Below are positions 51,433 to 60,509 of a stretch of DNA of 64,000 bases, piece by piece. Source of the DNA: Aldehydirespirator sp965221215 (lineage in GTDB: Bacteria; Actinomycetota; Acidimicrobiia; Acidimicrobiales; Aldehydirespiratoraceae); NCBI GenBank assembly GCA_965221215.1, contig OZ244872.1, positions 1,860,001 through 1,924,000 of the forward strand. Reading direction: 5' to 3'. How positions within the stretch are numbered: the stretch's first letter is position 1; every line of letters starts with the position of its first letter. The notes under the pieces are model-generated. The model was not told where the DNA came from, did not search any database, and was given only the letters and a program-made list of their open reading frames with translations. The position numbers and the translations under genes were made by a program.

Positions 51433-53259
51433 CTAGCTCAGCCAGACTTGATGCAGCTGCACCCTGCCCTGGTTGTTGCAGAACAGTTCCTCGCCGGTGG
51501 GGGCGGTCTGTCCGCAGATGTTGTGCACGTGCTCCCCCGCGCCGATGGTCCAGTTGGCGTGGTTGAAGAAGATGTAGATGTACGAGTCCTTGAGGTCCTG
51601 CTGGATCTGGTGCCAGATCTCCACCCGCCGGTCGAGATCGTCGGTCGCCCTCTGTTCGAACATGAGGGCGTCGCTCTCGGGGTCGCAGTTTCGGGGCCAG
51701 TTGATCGAGATGAATCCGATCGAGCTGCACTGGATCCACAACATGTCGTTGTCGGGATCGACCGCGCCGAACTGCCTCCAGGTGACCACGTTGTAGGCCC
51801 CGATGGCTACCTCTGTGATGTGGTTGTCTTGGAGCAGTTCCTGCTGGGTGACGTTGAAATAGTCCTCCCAGCCGTCGATCAGCAGATCCGCGATGCGGGT
51901 CTGCACCACCGACGGGCCCGAGTACTGCAACTCCATGTTGATCTTCCCGTCGCTGCAGTTGGAGGGGAAGTCCGCGCAGTAGGCGGCCACGAGCGGCCCG
52001 GCCCGCTCAGGCATGTTGGTCTCCTGTTTCACGTTCGGGTTGTGCCATATCAGGTCCGGGTGAAACATCGTGTCGGCCGGCGGGGCGGTTCCCTGGCGGA
52101 TCAGGGCCACATAGGCGTCGCGGTCGGTGGCGAACGTCAGCGCCTGGCGAGCCCGTATGTCGTCGAACGGGGGGCTCTGCGTGTTCATCATGGCGAAGTC
52201 CTCTTCGCCCCGAAGGTTCTCGATGGTTCTCACCCCCTCGGCGTCGCGCAGCGTGAGGATGGCGTCGGCGGTGCTCGTCACCATCAGATCGAGCTCACCG
52301 GCCGCGAGCCGTTCCGCGGCGATCACCGAGTCGGTGATGGGATAGATCTCTATGCGGTCGAGGTATATGTCGGTGATGTCTGCAGCCCAGTAGTCGGGGT
52401 TGCGCACCAGCACCGTCACCTCGTCCTGGATCCGGCTGTCGACCATGAAGGGGCCGGTACCGGGCGGGGACTGGTTGAGGGTCGGATCCTCGATGGCCCG
52501 GGCCAGCCACTCCGAGGGCGGGATCATGCCGAGCTGGCTGGTGACGAACTGGGGGAAGTGGACGGTCTTGTCGAGCGGGTTGAACTGAACCGTGAGGTCG
52601 TCGATCTTCACAACGCCGCCCGTGTCGGCAAACATGGGCCGGACCGCCAGCGAGACCTCGAGGTCGCGAAGCTGGGCCTCGTAGGCCGCCACCACATCGT
52701 CGGCGTCGAACTCGGTTCCGTCGTGGAAGCGCACCCCCTCGCGCAGCTTCATCTCCCAGGACTCGCCGCCGTTGATCGGGGTGAACGACTCGGCCAGATA
52801 CGGGATCCAGTTGCCCTGCGGATCCCAGTAGGCGACCGGCTCGAACACGGGATACGTCATCACGTAGGCCGAGACTGCGAAGTTGCCAGAAGTCGGGTTC
52901 AGGCTGTCGCCCTCGGCCTCGACCGCAACCCGCAGCGTGCCCCCGAACTGCGGCTGCGGCTCGGCCGGCGCATCCTCCACCGCTTCGGTAGCGGTGTCGC
53001 CGGTGGTTGGCGGGGCGGTGGTAGTGGTGGTGTCCACCGGAGCGACCAGCGGCTCTTGCGGCTCCGGCTCGGCCGCCGGCGCTGGAGCCTCGGCACTGTC
53101 GGCCCCATCGGCAACGTCGGCCGTCTCGGTGGTCTCCACCGCGGCCGGCAGCTGCGGCTCGCTGTCGGCACCGCCGCCGCATGCGGCCGCAATCAGCGTG
53201 AGCGCAAGGATCGGCGCCAACCAGGCTGGCAGTAGCTTGCAGGTCAGTCGTGCAGCCAT
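51433..53259 (-). CDS. ABC transporter substrate-binding lipoprotein, SBP family 5 (copy 2)
   Basis: 608 residues from MAARLTCKLLPAWLAP; lipobox ending at C27 (IAAACGGG). It shares linker EPLVAPVDTTTTTAPP, the LREGVRFHDGTEFDADDVV segment and the C-terminus (FCNNQGRVQLHQVWLS) with copy 1 but differs elsewhere, so it is an old tandem duplicate, perhaps with a different ligand. A longer frame to 54003 overlaps the SDR and is not real; M at 53289 is an alternative start. Confidence 0.9.
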   Translation of the reverse strand: MAARLTCKLLPAWLAPILALTLIAAACGGGADSEPQLPAAVETTETADVADGADSAEAPAPAAEPEPQEPLVAPVDTTTTTAPPTTGDTATEAVEDAPAEPQPQFGGTLRVAVEAEGDSLNPTSGNFAVSAYVMTYPVFEPVAYWDPQGNWIPYLAESFTPINGGESWEMKLREGVRFHDGTEFDADDVVAAYEAQLRDLEVSLAVRPMFADTGGVVKIDDLTVQFNPLDKTVHFPQFVTSQLGMIPPSEWLARAIEDPTLNQSPPGTGPFMVDSRIQDEVTVLVRNPDYWAADITDIYLDRIEIYPITDSVIAAERLAAGELDLMVTSTADAILTLRDAEGVRTIENLRGEEDFAMMNTQSPPFDDIRARQALTFATDRDAYVALIRQGTAPPADTMFHPDLIWHNPNVKQETNMPERAGPLVAAYCADFPSNCSDGKINMELQYSGPSVVQTRIADLLIDGWEDYFNVTQQELLQDNHITEVAIGAYNVVTWRQFGAVDPDNDMLWIQCSSIGFISINWPRNCDPESDALMFEQRATDDLDRRVEIWHQIQQDLKDSYIYIFFNHANWTIGAGEHVHNICGQTAPTGEELFCNNQGRVQLHQVWLS

Positions 53260-53351
53260 TCGGATTGCCTTCCGTGCGGGGCCGGTCATCGAGCCGTCAA
53301 GGGGCCATCTTGTCAGAGGGGTATGACACCCCGCCAGGGAAGTGCATGCGG

Positions 53352-54263
53352 TCAGTCGCGCTCCATCTCGGCCATGCGCCGCTCGAGGTCGGCGATCATC
53401 GGGTTGGGCTCCTGGCCGACGGCGCCCGGCAACAGCTCGGCGATCTCGGCCGGTGTCCATCGGTCGCCCGACGACCACATCGAGCGCACCTCCTGCGGCT
53501 GGTTCCATACCGAGATCCGCCTGCCCACCACCGTGTAGATCTGGGCGTTGACGCTCCGGCCGGCGTCGCTGAGGAGATACACCGCCATGGGCGCCACTGC
53601 TTCGGGCTCGCCCGTCTCGAACTCGAAGGGAACTTTCTCGCTCATGCGGGTGCGGGCCACCGGCGCGATGCAGTTGGCGTTGATCGACGGCCCGCCCCGC
53701 AGGCGTATCGAGGCCGCGGTCATGGCCGCCGAGCGGGTGAGGCTGACGATGCCGCCCTTGGCCGCCGAGTAGTTGGCCTGAGCGGTGGAGGCCGAGAAGG
53801 CTCCCGAGGTGAACCCGACCAGCGAGCCGCCCGACGGCTGCTTGCGCATGCGGGCCAGCGCGGCGCGGTACACGTTGAAGTGCCCCTTGAGGTGGACGGC
53901 CACCACCTGGTCCCACTCGTCCTCGCCCATGTTGAACAGCATCCGCTCCCGCAGCACCCCCGCAGGGCACACCACGCCGTCGATGCTCCCCCACTGATCG
54001 CAAGCCGCTGCCACGATGGCGGCGCCCACGTCGAACCGCGACACGTCGCCAGCCACCGCGATGGCCTCGCCGCCCGCGGCCCGGATCTCGTCCACGGCCG
54101 CCTCGGCCACCGCGCTGGAGGGATCCGAGCCGTCGAGTGCGACGCCGTAGTCGGCCACCACCACGTTGGCGCCCTCGGCCGAGCAGGCCAGCGACACCGC
54201 CCGTCCGATGCCGCCCCCACCGCCGGTGACCGCGACAGTCTTGCCCTCGAGGTGCCCGCTCAC
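53352..54263 (-). CDS. Short-chain dehydrogenase/reductase (FabG / HSD17B4-like)
   Basis: 303 residues. Cofactor loop VTGGGGGIGRAVSL, a typical SDR core with catalytic Ser (GFTSGAF) and Y-x3-K in ANYSAAKGG. The C-terminus carries about 40 extra residues (MWSSGDRWTPAEIAELLPGA) seen in the group of beta-oxidation SDRs related to peroxisomal multifunctional enzymes. It probably oxidises a hydroxyacyl-CoA or similar; the substrate is unknown. It sits between the transporter and the flotillin genes on the same strand. Confidence 0.88.
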   Translation of the reverse strand: MSGHLEGKTVAVTGGGGGIGRAVSLACSAEGANVVVADYGVALDGSDPSSAVAEAAVDEIRAAGGEAIAVAGDVSRFDVGAAIVAAACDQWGSIDGVVCPAGVLRERMLFNMGEDEWDQVVAVHLKGHFNVYRAALARMRKQPSGGSLVGFTSGAFSASTAQANYSAAKGGIVSLTRSAAMTAASIRLRGGPSINANCIAPVARTRMSEKVPFEFETGEPEAVAPMAVYLLSDAGRSVNAQIYTVVGRRISVWNQPQEVRSMWSSGDRWTPAEIAELLPGAVGQEPNPMIADLERRMAEMERD

Positions 54264-54323
54264 GCTGTGTCGCTGGGATGCAGCGTCGCCGGGATTCAGC
54301 CTCAGGTGCTCAGGGTCGCCCTC

Positions 54324-55622
54324 TCAGCTTTTGCCCTCGCCGCCGCGACGGCGCAGCGAGGCCAGGATGTCCACCCCGGTGGCGGCCTCGATCTGCTCGG
54401 TCATGGCCACCAGCGAAGCCGGAAGCTGGCTCATCAGCCCCGGAATCCCCCCTCGGGACCCGCCGTCTCCGCTGCTGTCGCCGTTGCCGCCCGCACCGGT
54501 GTCCACCACCGCCACCCGGTCGATGCTCACGTTCTGCACGGTGGCGACGATCTTGTCGACCAGGTCCGGCAGCATGTTGAGCACCAGCACGTCGTGGCCG
54601 TCGGCGCCGGCCGCCTGGTACTGGTCGGTGAGCCGCTTGAACACCTCGACCTGGGCCTTGCCGTCCTCGACGATGGTGGCCGCCTCGGCCTGGGCCTGGA
54701 GCTGGCGGGCCTCGAGGTCGGCGCGGGCCGGCACCACCACGTCGGCCTCCACCCGGCGCTTCTCCAACTCGATGCGCTCGGTCTCCAGATCCTGGCTGGC
54801 CACCGCCTTGGCCGTCTCGCCGGCCACCAGCGCCTCCTCCTCGCGGGCCCGGGAGATGGCCTCGAGCTCGGCGGTGCGCACCCGCAGCGCGTTCTGCTCC
54901 TCCACGATGGTCTTGTCGGCCTCGATCTGGGCCACCTGGGCGGTGCGGCGGGCGGCCGCCTCGGCCTGCTCGGACTCTGCGGTGCGGTTGGCCTCGGCCA
55001 CCCGGGCGTCGCGGATCACCTCGGCGGTGAGGCGCCGGCCCACCGACTCGAGGTAGTTCACGTCGTCGGTGACGTTCTGGATCTTGAGCACGTCGAGCTC
55101 GAGTCCCAGCGTCTTGATGTCGTCGTCGGCCTCGTCGATGAGCTGCTGGCCGAACTTGAGCCGGTCCTCGTTGACCTCTTCGGGCGACATGGTGGCCAGC
55201 ACGCCCCGCAGGTTGGCCTCCAGGGTCTCTTTGGCGATCTTGCCGATGTGGGTGTGGTCGACGTGCAGGAAGCGCTCGGCCGCATTCTCAAGCAGTCCCT
55301 CGCCGCTCGACACCTTGACGTTGGCGATGCCCATCACGTTGAGGGGTATGGCGCCGCGCGAGTAGGCGTTCTGCACGGCCACCTCGAGCGGGATGGTGTT
55401 GAGGTCCATCCAGGCCACCCGCTCGATGAGGGGGATCCGCAGCGTGCGCCCGCCCTTGAGGATCCGGTAGCCCACGGTGCGCCCGTCGGACAGGGTCCGC
55501 TTGCGGCCCGAGATCACCGCCACCCGGTTGGGCGGGCAGATCACGATCAGCGACCGCACGATCAAGATCACAAAGAGAACGGCCAGCGCCACAGCGATTC
55601 CGGCCACCAGTGCTGAAGACAT
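54324..55622 (-). CDS. Flotillin-family SPFH protein
   Basis: 432 residues. One N-terminal membrane helix (AGIAVALAVLFVILIVRSLI), an SPFH domain (RVAVISGRKRTLSDGRTVGY; IPLNVMGIANVKVSSGEG), and a long Ala/Glu-rich coiled coil (ARRTAQVAQIEADKTIVEEQ...). The Gly-rich tail (GGNGDSSGDGGSRGG) precedes a short C-terminal helix. Flotillins scaffold membrane microdomains. The NfeD-type gene upstream is the usual partner; the repeat element copy D separates them. Confidence 0.9.
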   Translation of the reverse strand: MSSALVAGIAVALAVLFVILIVRSLIVICPPNRVAVISGRKRTLSDGRTVGYRILKGGRTLRIPLIERVAWMDLNTIPLEVAVQNAYSRGAIPLNVMGIANVKVSSGEGLLENAAERFLHVDHTHIGKIAKETLEANLRGVLATMSPEEVNEDRLKFGQQLIDEADDDIKTLGLELDVLKIQNVTDDVNYLESVGRRLTAEVIRDARVAEANRTAESEQAEAAARRTAQVAQIEADKTIVEEQNALRVRTAELEAISRAREEEALVAGETAKAVASQDLETERIELEKRRVEADVVVPARADLEARQLQAQAEAATIVEDGKAQVEVFKRLTDQYQAAGADGHDVLVLNMLPDLVDKIVATVQNVSIDRVAVVDTGAGGNGDSSGDGGSRGGIPGLMSQLPASLVAMTEQIEAATGVDILASLRRRGGEGKS

Positions 55623-55717
55623 TGCGTCTACCTCCCACGCGTGCCGCGGGCCTCGAACCCACGGCCCGGCCGAGCGTAACCAGCCCCTCCCAGCCCCACA
55701 AGGGCGCGTTCAGGCCC

Positions 55718-55808
55718 AGAGGCCGAGCGAGTTAGTGAGCGAGTCCGGCCCATACGGGCGAGGCCGTGGCCCGAGCGGCCCGTGAGCGCTGCGAACAAGA
55801 GCGGGAAT
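55718..55808 (+). repeat. Dispersed repeat element, copy D, right-truncated
   Basis: About 91 bp. Left end AGAGGCCGAGCGAGTTAGTG is intact, and the match stops after GAGCGGGAAT, just before the NfeD stop at 55817. It lacks the right inverted repeat. It sits between nfeD-like and flotillin genes. Confidence 0.75.
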
Positions 55809-55816
55809 TCGCGCGG

Positions 55817-56356
55817 CTATTCCAGTTCAGGGTCGAGGCGGGTGACGAGGGCGACGCCGCCCTCGATGCGCACCACGATGACCCTCGCCCCGGCCTCGAT
55901 GGCCCGGCCATCGTCGAGGGGATCGATGGGGGCGGCGGTCATCTGGGTGCGGGCGCCGGCCACGGTGAGCACGATGCGGCCCCGATGCTCGTTCGACATC
56001 GGCAGCGACACGCGGGCGATGCTGCCCTCGATCTCCTGGTCGCTCACGTCACTGGAGGCCTCGCTGCGGCGCAGGTAGGCGAAGGCGGCGCTGTTGAGCG
56101 CGCCGGCCAGCACCCCGACCACCAGGGCCAGCAGAAGCGTGAACACCGCGCCGGTTCCGAGCCACTCCGACGCCAGCCCGGTGGCGCCGAAGAACGTGGC
56201 CACGAAGGCGAGACTGCTCAGCGGTATCACCGACAACACGTCAGACAGCCCGTCCATCTCCGCGCCCGCGTCCGCCTCGGCGTCGCCGCCGCTGAACACG
56301 AACCACAGCAGCACCGGCGCCCCCGCCGCCAGCATGAAGGCATACAGCCAAGTCAT
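55817..56356 (-). CDS. NfeD-like membrane protein
   Basis: 179 residues. A signal-anchor helix (LYAFMLAAGAPVLLWFVFSG), two or three further helices, and a C-terminal beta-rich OB-like domain (EIEGSIARVSLPMSNEHRGR; AGARVIVVRIEGGVALVTRL). The layout matches NfeD-type partners of flotillin. Function: assists the SPFH protein in membrane organisation. Confidence 0.75.
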   Translation of the reverse strand: MTWLYAFMLAAGAPVLLWFVFSGGDAEADAGAEMDGLSDVLSVIPLSSLAFVATFFGATGLASEWLGTGAVFTLLLALVVGVLAGALNSAAFAYLRRSEASSDVSDQEIEGSIARVSLPMSNEHRGRIVLTVAGARTQMTAAPIDPLDDGRAIEAGARVIVVRIEGGVALVTRLDPELE

Positions 56357-56382
56357 CGGGCCGCTCCAGCCCCCGCCGTCCG

Positions 56383-56457
56383 ACGGGTGCCTACTACGCC
56401 AATCGCCGCCGCTTCACGGGTGCCTACTACCCCAGTCGCCGCAGACTCACGGGTGCC
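56383..56457 (+). repeat. 33-bp tandem repeat, 2.3 units
   Basis: ACGGGTGCCTACTAC starts a 33-bp unit at 56383 and again at 56416, with a third partial start ACGGGTGCC at 56449. The units differ at a few positions. The array lies between the divergent nfeD-like and cyclase genes; a function as operator array is possible but unsupported. Confidence 0.8.
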
Positions 56458-56542
56458 GAGGGCCGGGGCGAACATGGGCCAAAGCTAGTATCGCCACCGT
56501 GAGGTCCGCACCGGGTTTCTGCTGGCGGGCACCGCAGGCGCG

Positions 56543-57505
56543 ATGAGCTTCACCGACGCCTTCTTCGCGGTGCGCGACGAGGTGCGCAACTGGGGGCGCT
56601 GGGGCGACGCCGACCGCCTCGGCACGCTCAACCTGATCACCGACGACGCGGTGGCCCACGCCGCCTCGCTGGTGCGCACCGGCCGGCGGGTGTCGTGCGC
56701 ACTCGATCTCAGTCACTCCGGCGGCGTGCAGACCGGCCAGATGCACGGGCGGATCAACCCGCTGCACACCATGGTCAAGATCCACAGCCCCGACCTGGGC
56801 GACGCCGACGGCACCGGAATGGTCGCCCACTTCTCCGACGACATCGTGACCATGCCCCTTCAGGCCGCCACTCACTGGGACGGCCTCTCCCATGTGAGCT
56901 ACGACAACACCCTCTACAACGGGGTGCCGGTCTCGTCGATCAATCCCACCGGCGGCGCCACCGTGCTCGGGATCGAGAACGTCCGCCACCTCACCGGACG
57001 GGGCGTGCTGCTCGACGTTTGCGCGGCCAAGGGCGTCGACCGGCTCGCCAGCGATCACGAGGTCACCGGCGACGACCTAGACGAGGCGGCCGAGCACGCC
57101 GGGGTGGCCATGCGGCCCGGCGACATCGTGCTGCTGCGCACCGGTCGGATCCAGGTGTTCCGCGAGATGGGGGCGCAGCCCTATGTGACCGGGCCCGAAG
57201 CCGACGGGACCAGCCCGGGGCCCGGCTTCGACGCGGTGCGCTGGTTCTGGCGCAACGACGTGGCCGCGGTGGCCAATGACACCTACATCTTCGAGATCTT
57301 CCCCGGCCCGAGTTGGGACGACGCTCTGGGCGTGCACTGCCTGCATGTGGTGGACATGGGCATGACCCAGGGCCAGAACTGGGATCTGGAAGCCCTGGCG
57401 GAGGCCTGCGCCGAGGAGGGCCGCTACGAGTTCCTGCTGCAGGCCAACCCGGAGCCCTTCGTGGGCGGCTGCGGCTCCCCCGTCAACCCGGTGGCCGTCC
57501 TATGA
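56543..57505 (+). CDS. Cyclase-family hydrolase (kynurenine formamidase-like)
   Basis: 320 residues. Metal-binding motif HWDGLSH (H111-H117) with D121 is a variant of the family HxGTHxD. GDIVLLRTG and a later HCLHVVDMGM segment are also conserved. Cyclase-family proteins hydrolyse amide or ester bonds in aromatic degradation or kynurenine metabolism. The gene overlaps the ribokinase start (ATGA). The substrate is unknown. Confidence 0.85.
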   Translation: MSFTDAFFAVRDEVRNWGRWGDADRLGTLNLITDDAVAHAASLVRTGRRVSCALDLSHSGGVQTGQMHGRINPLHTMVKIHSPDLGDADGTGMVAHFSDDIVTMPLQAATHWDGLSHVSYDNTLYNGVPVSSINPTGGATVLGIENVRHLTGRGVLLDVCAAKGVDRLASDHEVTGDDLDEAAEHAGVAMRPGDIVLLRTGRIQVFREMGAQPYVTGPEADGTSPGPGFDAVRWFWRNDVAAVANDTYIFEIFPGPSWDDALGVHCLHVVDMGMTQGQNWDLEALAEACAEEGRYEFLLQANPEPFVGGCGSPVNPVAVL

Positions 57506-58461
57506 GCCCCGCTCCTCGGGCCATGACTAACGACCGGGCCGCTGGACCGGAGGTTGCAGTGGTGGGCAGCGCCAACCTCGACCTGGTGGTGGAGGTGGAG
57601 GCGGTGCCGGTGGCGGGCGAGACGGTCCGCGGCGGTGACCTGCGGCGCATCCCCGGCGGCAAGGGCGCCAACCAGGCCGTGGCCGCGTCTCGCCTCGGAC
57701 GGCGGGTCGCCATGATCGGACGGGTCGGCGACGATGACGCGGGCGCGATGCTGCGCGCCGCCATGGACTCCAGCGGCGTCGACACTGCCGGGCTGCTGAC
57801 CACCGGGGGCACCGCCAGCGGCACCGCCCTGATCGCGGTGGGCGCCGACGGCGACAACGCCATCGTGGTGAGTCCGGGCGCCAACCGCCGCCTCAGCTCC
57901 GACGATGTGCAGAGCGCGGCGGAAGTGCTCGGCGCCGCTGCGGTGGTGCTGCTGCAACTCGAGGTGCCGCTGGAGGCGGTGGCGGCCGCGGTGCGCTGCG
58001 CCCAGGGCACGGTGGTGCTCAACCCCGCACCGGCGCCGGCGGCGCCGCTTCCCGCCGATCTGCTCGACGGGGTGGACGTGATCGTCCCCAACCAGACCGA
58101 GCTGGCCACCATGGCGAGACACGCCGGACTCTCCCCTATCGGCGGCGTCGACCCCGAGACCGCGGTGGCGCTGGCCCGGGGTCTGCCGGTGGCGGCTGCG
58201 GTGGTGACCCTGGGCGCGGCCGGTGCCATGGTGGTCACCCCCACCGATGCCACCCATGTGCCCGCGCCGACGGTAGTGCCCGTCGACAGCACCGCAGCGG
58301 GCGACGCCTTCTGCGCGGCGCTGGCCGACGCGCTCGTGTCCGGCGCCGATCTGGTGCGCGCCGCGGAGTGGGCCGTCAAGGTGGGAGCGGCCACCACGCT
58401 GCGCCACGGCGCCCAGCCCTCCCTGCCAACCCCCGCCGACATAGAGCACTTGCTGAGCTAA
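57502..58461 (+). CDS. Ribokinase-like sugar kinase (PfkB family)
   Basis: 319 residues from the overlapping ATG (ATGA with the cyclase stop). PfkB signatures: GGKGANQAVAASRLGRRV near the N-terminus and VDSTAAGDAFCAALADAL with the catalytic Asp near the C-terminus. It phosphorylates a sugar or nucleoside, most likely ribose. The last base of the TAA stop is the first base of repeat copy E. Confidence 0.88.
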   Translation: MSPAPRAMTNDRAAGPEVAVVGSANLDLVVEVEAVPVAGETVRGGDLRRIPGGKGANQAVAASRLGRRVAMIGRVGDDDAGAMLRAAMDSSGVDTAGLLTTGGTASGTALIAVGADGDNAIVVSPGANRRLSSDDVQSAAEVLGAAAVVLLQLEVPLEAVAAAVRCAQGTVVLNPAPAPAAPLPADLLDGVDVIVPNQTELATMARHAGLSPIGGVDPETAVALARGLPVAAAVVTLGAAGAMVVTPTDATHVPAPTVVPVDSTAAGDAFCAALADALVSGADLVRAAEWAVKVGAATTLRHGAQPSLPTPADIEHLLS

Positions 58462-58560
58462 GAGGGCGCTCAAATAGGCGAGAGCCAGTCGTGTCGCAGC
58501 GGGGTCATTCCCGCTCCTGTTCTCTGCACTCATGGGCCACCCAAACCCCAGCGTCATCGA
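58461..58560 (-). repeat. Dispersed repeat element, copy E, degenerate at one end
   Basis: Plus-strand left end AGAGGGCGCTCAAATAGGCG matches the right-end inverted repeat of the family. The core GTCATTCCCGCTCCTGTTC and the block CCAAACCCCAGCGTC are shared with copy C. The opposite inverted repeat is not recognisable. It starts on the ribokinase stop codon. Confidence 0.7.
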
Positions 58561-58616
58561 GCTGACAGCCGGATAAGCCCGGTTCATTTCAGATATGTCA
58601 GCGGGTCGGGTCCAGG

Positions 58617-59168
58617 TCAAGCCTCAAAATAGGCACGATCTCGAACACCCCGATGAACAGGTCGCAGCGAGCGGCCCACCTTCTCGATGGCATTCGCGAT
58701 GTCACGGGCTTCGGTCGCCGAGATGTCGCCGTTGGCTACAGCCGTTTGGAGGATCTGGATCGAGTCGATCACTCTGCCCGGGCCGAGCGAGGGTCGCCGG
58801 GCAGCAAACTCGTAGGCACCGTTGTCGTCGGTGGCGAACTGTCCCCAGAGCTTCTCGGCGAAGTAGATGCCCTCGGCTTCGCCACGATCCCCCCTTGGCG
58901 GCTCCCGTCCGTCGTTGAGACCCACCTGAAGGCGGTACACGTCACCCATTTCGGCAACGCTTGGCACGGCAGGGTCTCCGAGCCAGGCCGCGGCAAGGAC
59001 GTCGGCACAGTGGCTCTTGCCTGCATGCATGGCTGACTTGATCTCGGCGCGGATTCCCTCTGTCCATCTGGGCTCCGGCCGGTGGCCGTGGCAGTCCCGC
59101 AGCACATCCAGTCGCTGGACAGCCGCGAAGTGGCGAAGCGTGACAGCGTCATGGATCACCGGGTCCAT
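58617..59168 (-). CDS. PIN-like toxin partner of the XRE-ImmA gene
   Basis: 183 residues. Acidic residues in PIN-like positions: Asp in PVIHDAVTLRHF, Glu in GIRAEIKSAM, Glu in RGEAEGIYFAEKL and Asp pair in FATDDNGAYEF. It is larger than VapC but fits the PIN-like toxins paired with ImmA/IrrE regulators. It lies 22 bp after the XRE-ImmA gene. Nuclease activity is inferred. Confidence 0.65.
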   Translation of the reverse strand: MDPVIHDAVTLRHFAAVQRLDVLRDCHGHRPEPRWTEGIRAEIKSAMHAGKSHCADVLAAAWLGDPAVPSVAEMGDVYRLQVGLNDGREPPRGDRGEAEGIYFAEKLWGQFATDDNGAYEFAARRPSLGPGRVIDSIQILQTAVANGDISATEARDIANAIEKVGRSLRPVHRGVRDRAYFEA

Positions 59169-59190
59169 GCTCCGATGGTACGAGCCGGTT

Positions 59191-60426
59191 TCAGGCTGCT
59201 ACGGGATCCTCGTCAAATGCCTGGATCGCGATGTCTGGAGGATCCTGAGGGGTCGAGTAGTCGCTATCGATGGCGCTTGCCGCCTCCGGTCCGATGGAGT
59301 TGAGCGCCTCGATCATGTTGTCCACGTCAACGTCGAGTAGCTGCGCCAGGGGCCCAGCCCCGACGGTTCCATCCAACGCGCCTCGCAGACACCGCGCGGC
59401 GAGCAGTGCGGGCGGGCGCCTCTCGGGCCTGGCTCCCCGCGCTGCAAGCAGGCTGCGAGCCATCCCGTCGTCCTCAAGGTGCTCGACCAATCCGGTCCAG
59501 CCGATGCTCCGCAAGCGATCTCGTCCGTGGGCGTTGATGATCTGGAGGTTGTGCAGGCGATAGACGAGCGTCTCGTAGCTGACTTCGAATCTTATAAGCA
59601 TCCGTGCCAGAGACTCCGCCCCGCGACCGTGCTCCTTGATGATTCCGAGAACTTTGGACTCTGGCATCAACAGTGCAGCGGCGAACGCATTGGCCAGCCG
59701 TTCCTCATTGGATCGGGCCCGCAGATCCCGGTCAATGTTGATCATTGCCCCATCGCCGCTGAGTACGTGCCCCAACTCGTGAGCCAGCGTGAACAGAGCC
59801 CGAGATCTGAGCTGGTCGGCGTTCACCAGTATGAACGAGAACTCGACATCGGTGATCGACAAGCCGAGCGGTGAATCCTTGCCTAGGCGCTCGACCATTA
59901 CATCCACGCCCAAGCTGTCCTCAATGGCCGAGGCCAACTCAGTCAGACGATCCTCTCCCTCGGTAGCCGGATCGAGACGATGCAAGGCCCAGTCGGCTAG
60001 AGCGTTGGCGTGTTCCAGCCATCTGGGATCGCGGCTTGGAAGCCCGCCAATTTGGGCAGCGGCAGGATGCCCGCCGTCGCTCAGCACTTGGTGCAGTTCC
60101 GCCAGAGCTGTGATTCGCATCCGAGTGCTCCGGCTACCGCCGTCATCGCCGTTGGTGCGGTGAGCGACCGGAAGCCGCCCCAAGAGCGAGTGGGGCTCGA
60201 GGATGGCCAGTTGTGACACACCCAGGAAGTTCGCGATGGCAGCGAGTTCGGAGGCCTTCACGTTTCGCCGGCCGTGTTCGAGGTTGGACACGGCGCTGGC
60301 GTCTACCCCCAGCGCGTCCGCGAGATCCGCGGCCTTGAGTCCCGCAGCCTCTCTCAGCCGCCGGATCTGGCGACCGATGGACACCTCCACAGCGACAGTA
60401 TGGGCCGCATCTTGTGGAAATCGCAA
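59191..60426 (-). CDS. XRE-family regulator with ImmA/IrrE metallopeptidase domain
   Basis: 411 residues. A helix-turn-helix (QIRRLREAAGLKAADLADAL; VDASAVSNLEHGRR) precedes a zinc peptidase domain with intact HELGH (LFTLAHELGHVLSGDG), then LANAFAAALLMP. Family members regulate or cleave repressors and often pair with a toxin gene, as here. The exact start is uncertain; GTG at 60390 would remove 12 residues and begin nearer the helix-turn-helix. Confidence 0.88.
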   Translation of the reverse strand: MRFPQDAAHTVAVEVSIGRQIRRLREAAGLKAADLADALGVDASAVSNLEHGRRNVKASELAAIANFLGVSQLAILEPHSLLGRLPVAHRTNGDDGGSRSTRMRITALAELHQVLSDGGHPAAAQIGGLPSRDPRWLEHANALADWALHRLDPATEGEDRLTELASAIEDSLGVDVMVERLGKDSPLGLSITDVEFSFILVNADQLRSRALFTLAHELGHVLSGDGAMINIDRDLRARSNEERLANAFAAALLMPESKVLGIIKEHGRGAESLARMLIRFEVSYETLVYRLHNLQIINAHGRDRLRSIGWTGLVEHLEDDGMARSLLAARGARPERRPPALLAARCLRGALDGTVGAGPLAQLLDVDVDNMIEALNSIGPEAASAIDSDYSTPQDPPDIAIQAFDEDPVAA

Positions 60427-60509
60427 GTACTCCTGCGCGTGAGCTGCCCTGTCGTCGGATCAAGTCGTATGTTCTGGAGTGGACAAGAGAGCCTGAGGGC
60501 CGCTATGCG

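Noticed and set aside
51433..54003. 856-codon reading of the second binding protein
   Set aside because: The extra N-terminus overlaps the SDR gene and lacks a signal peptide; the ATG at 53259 gives a proper lipoprotein signal.
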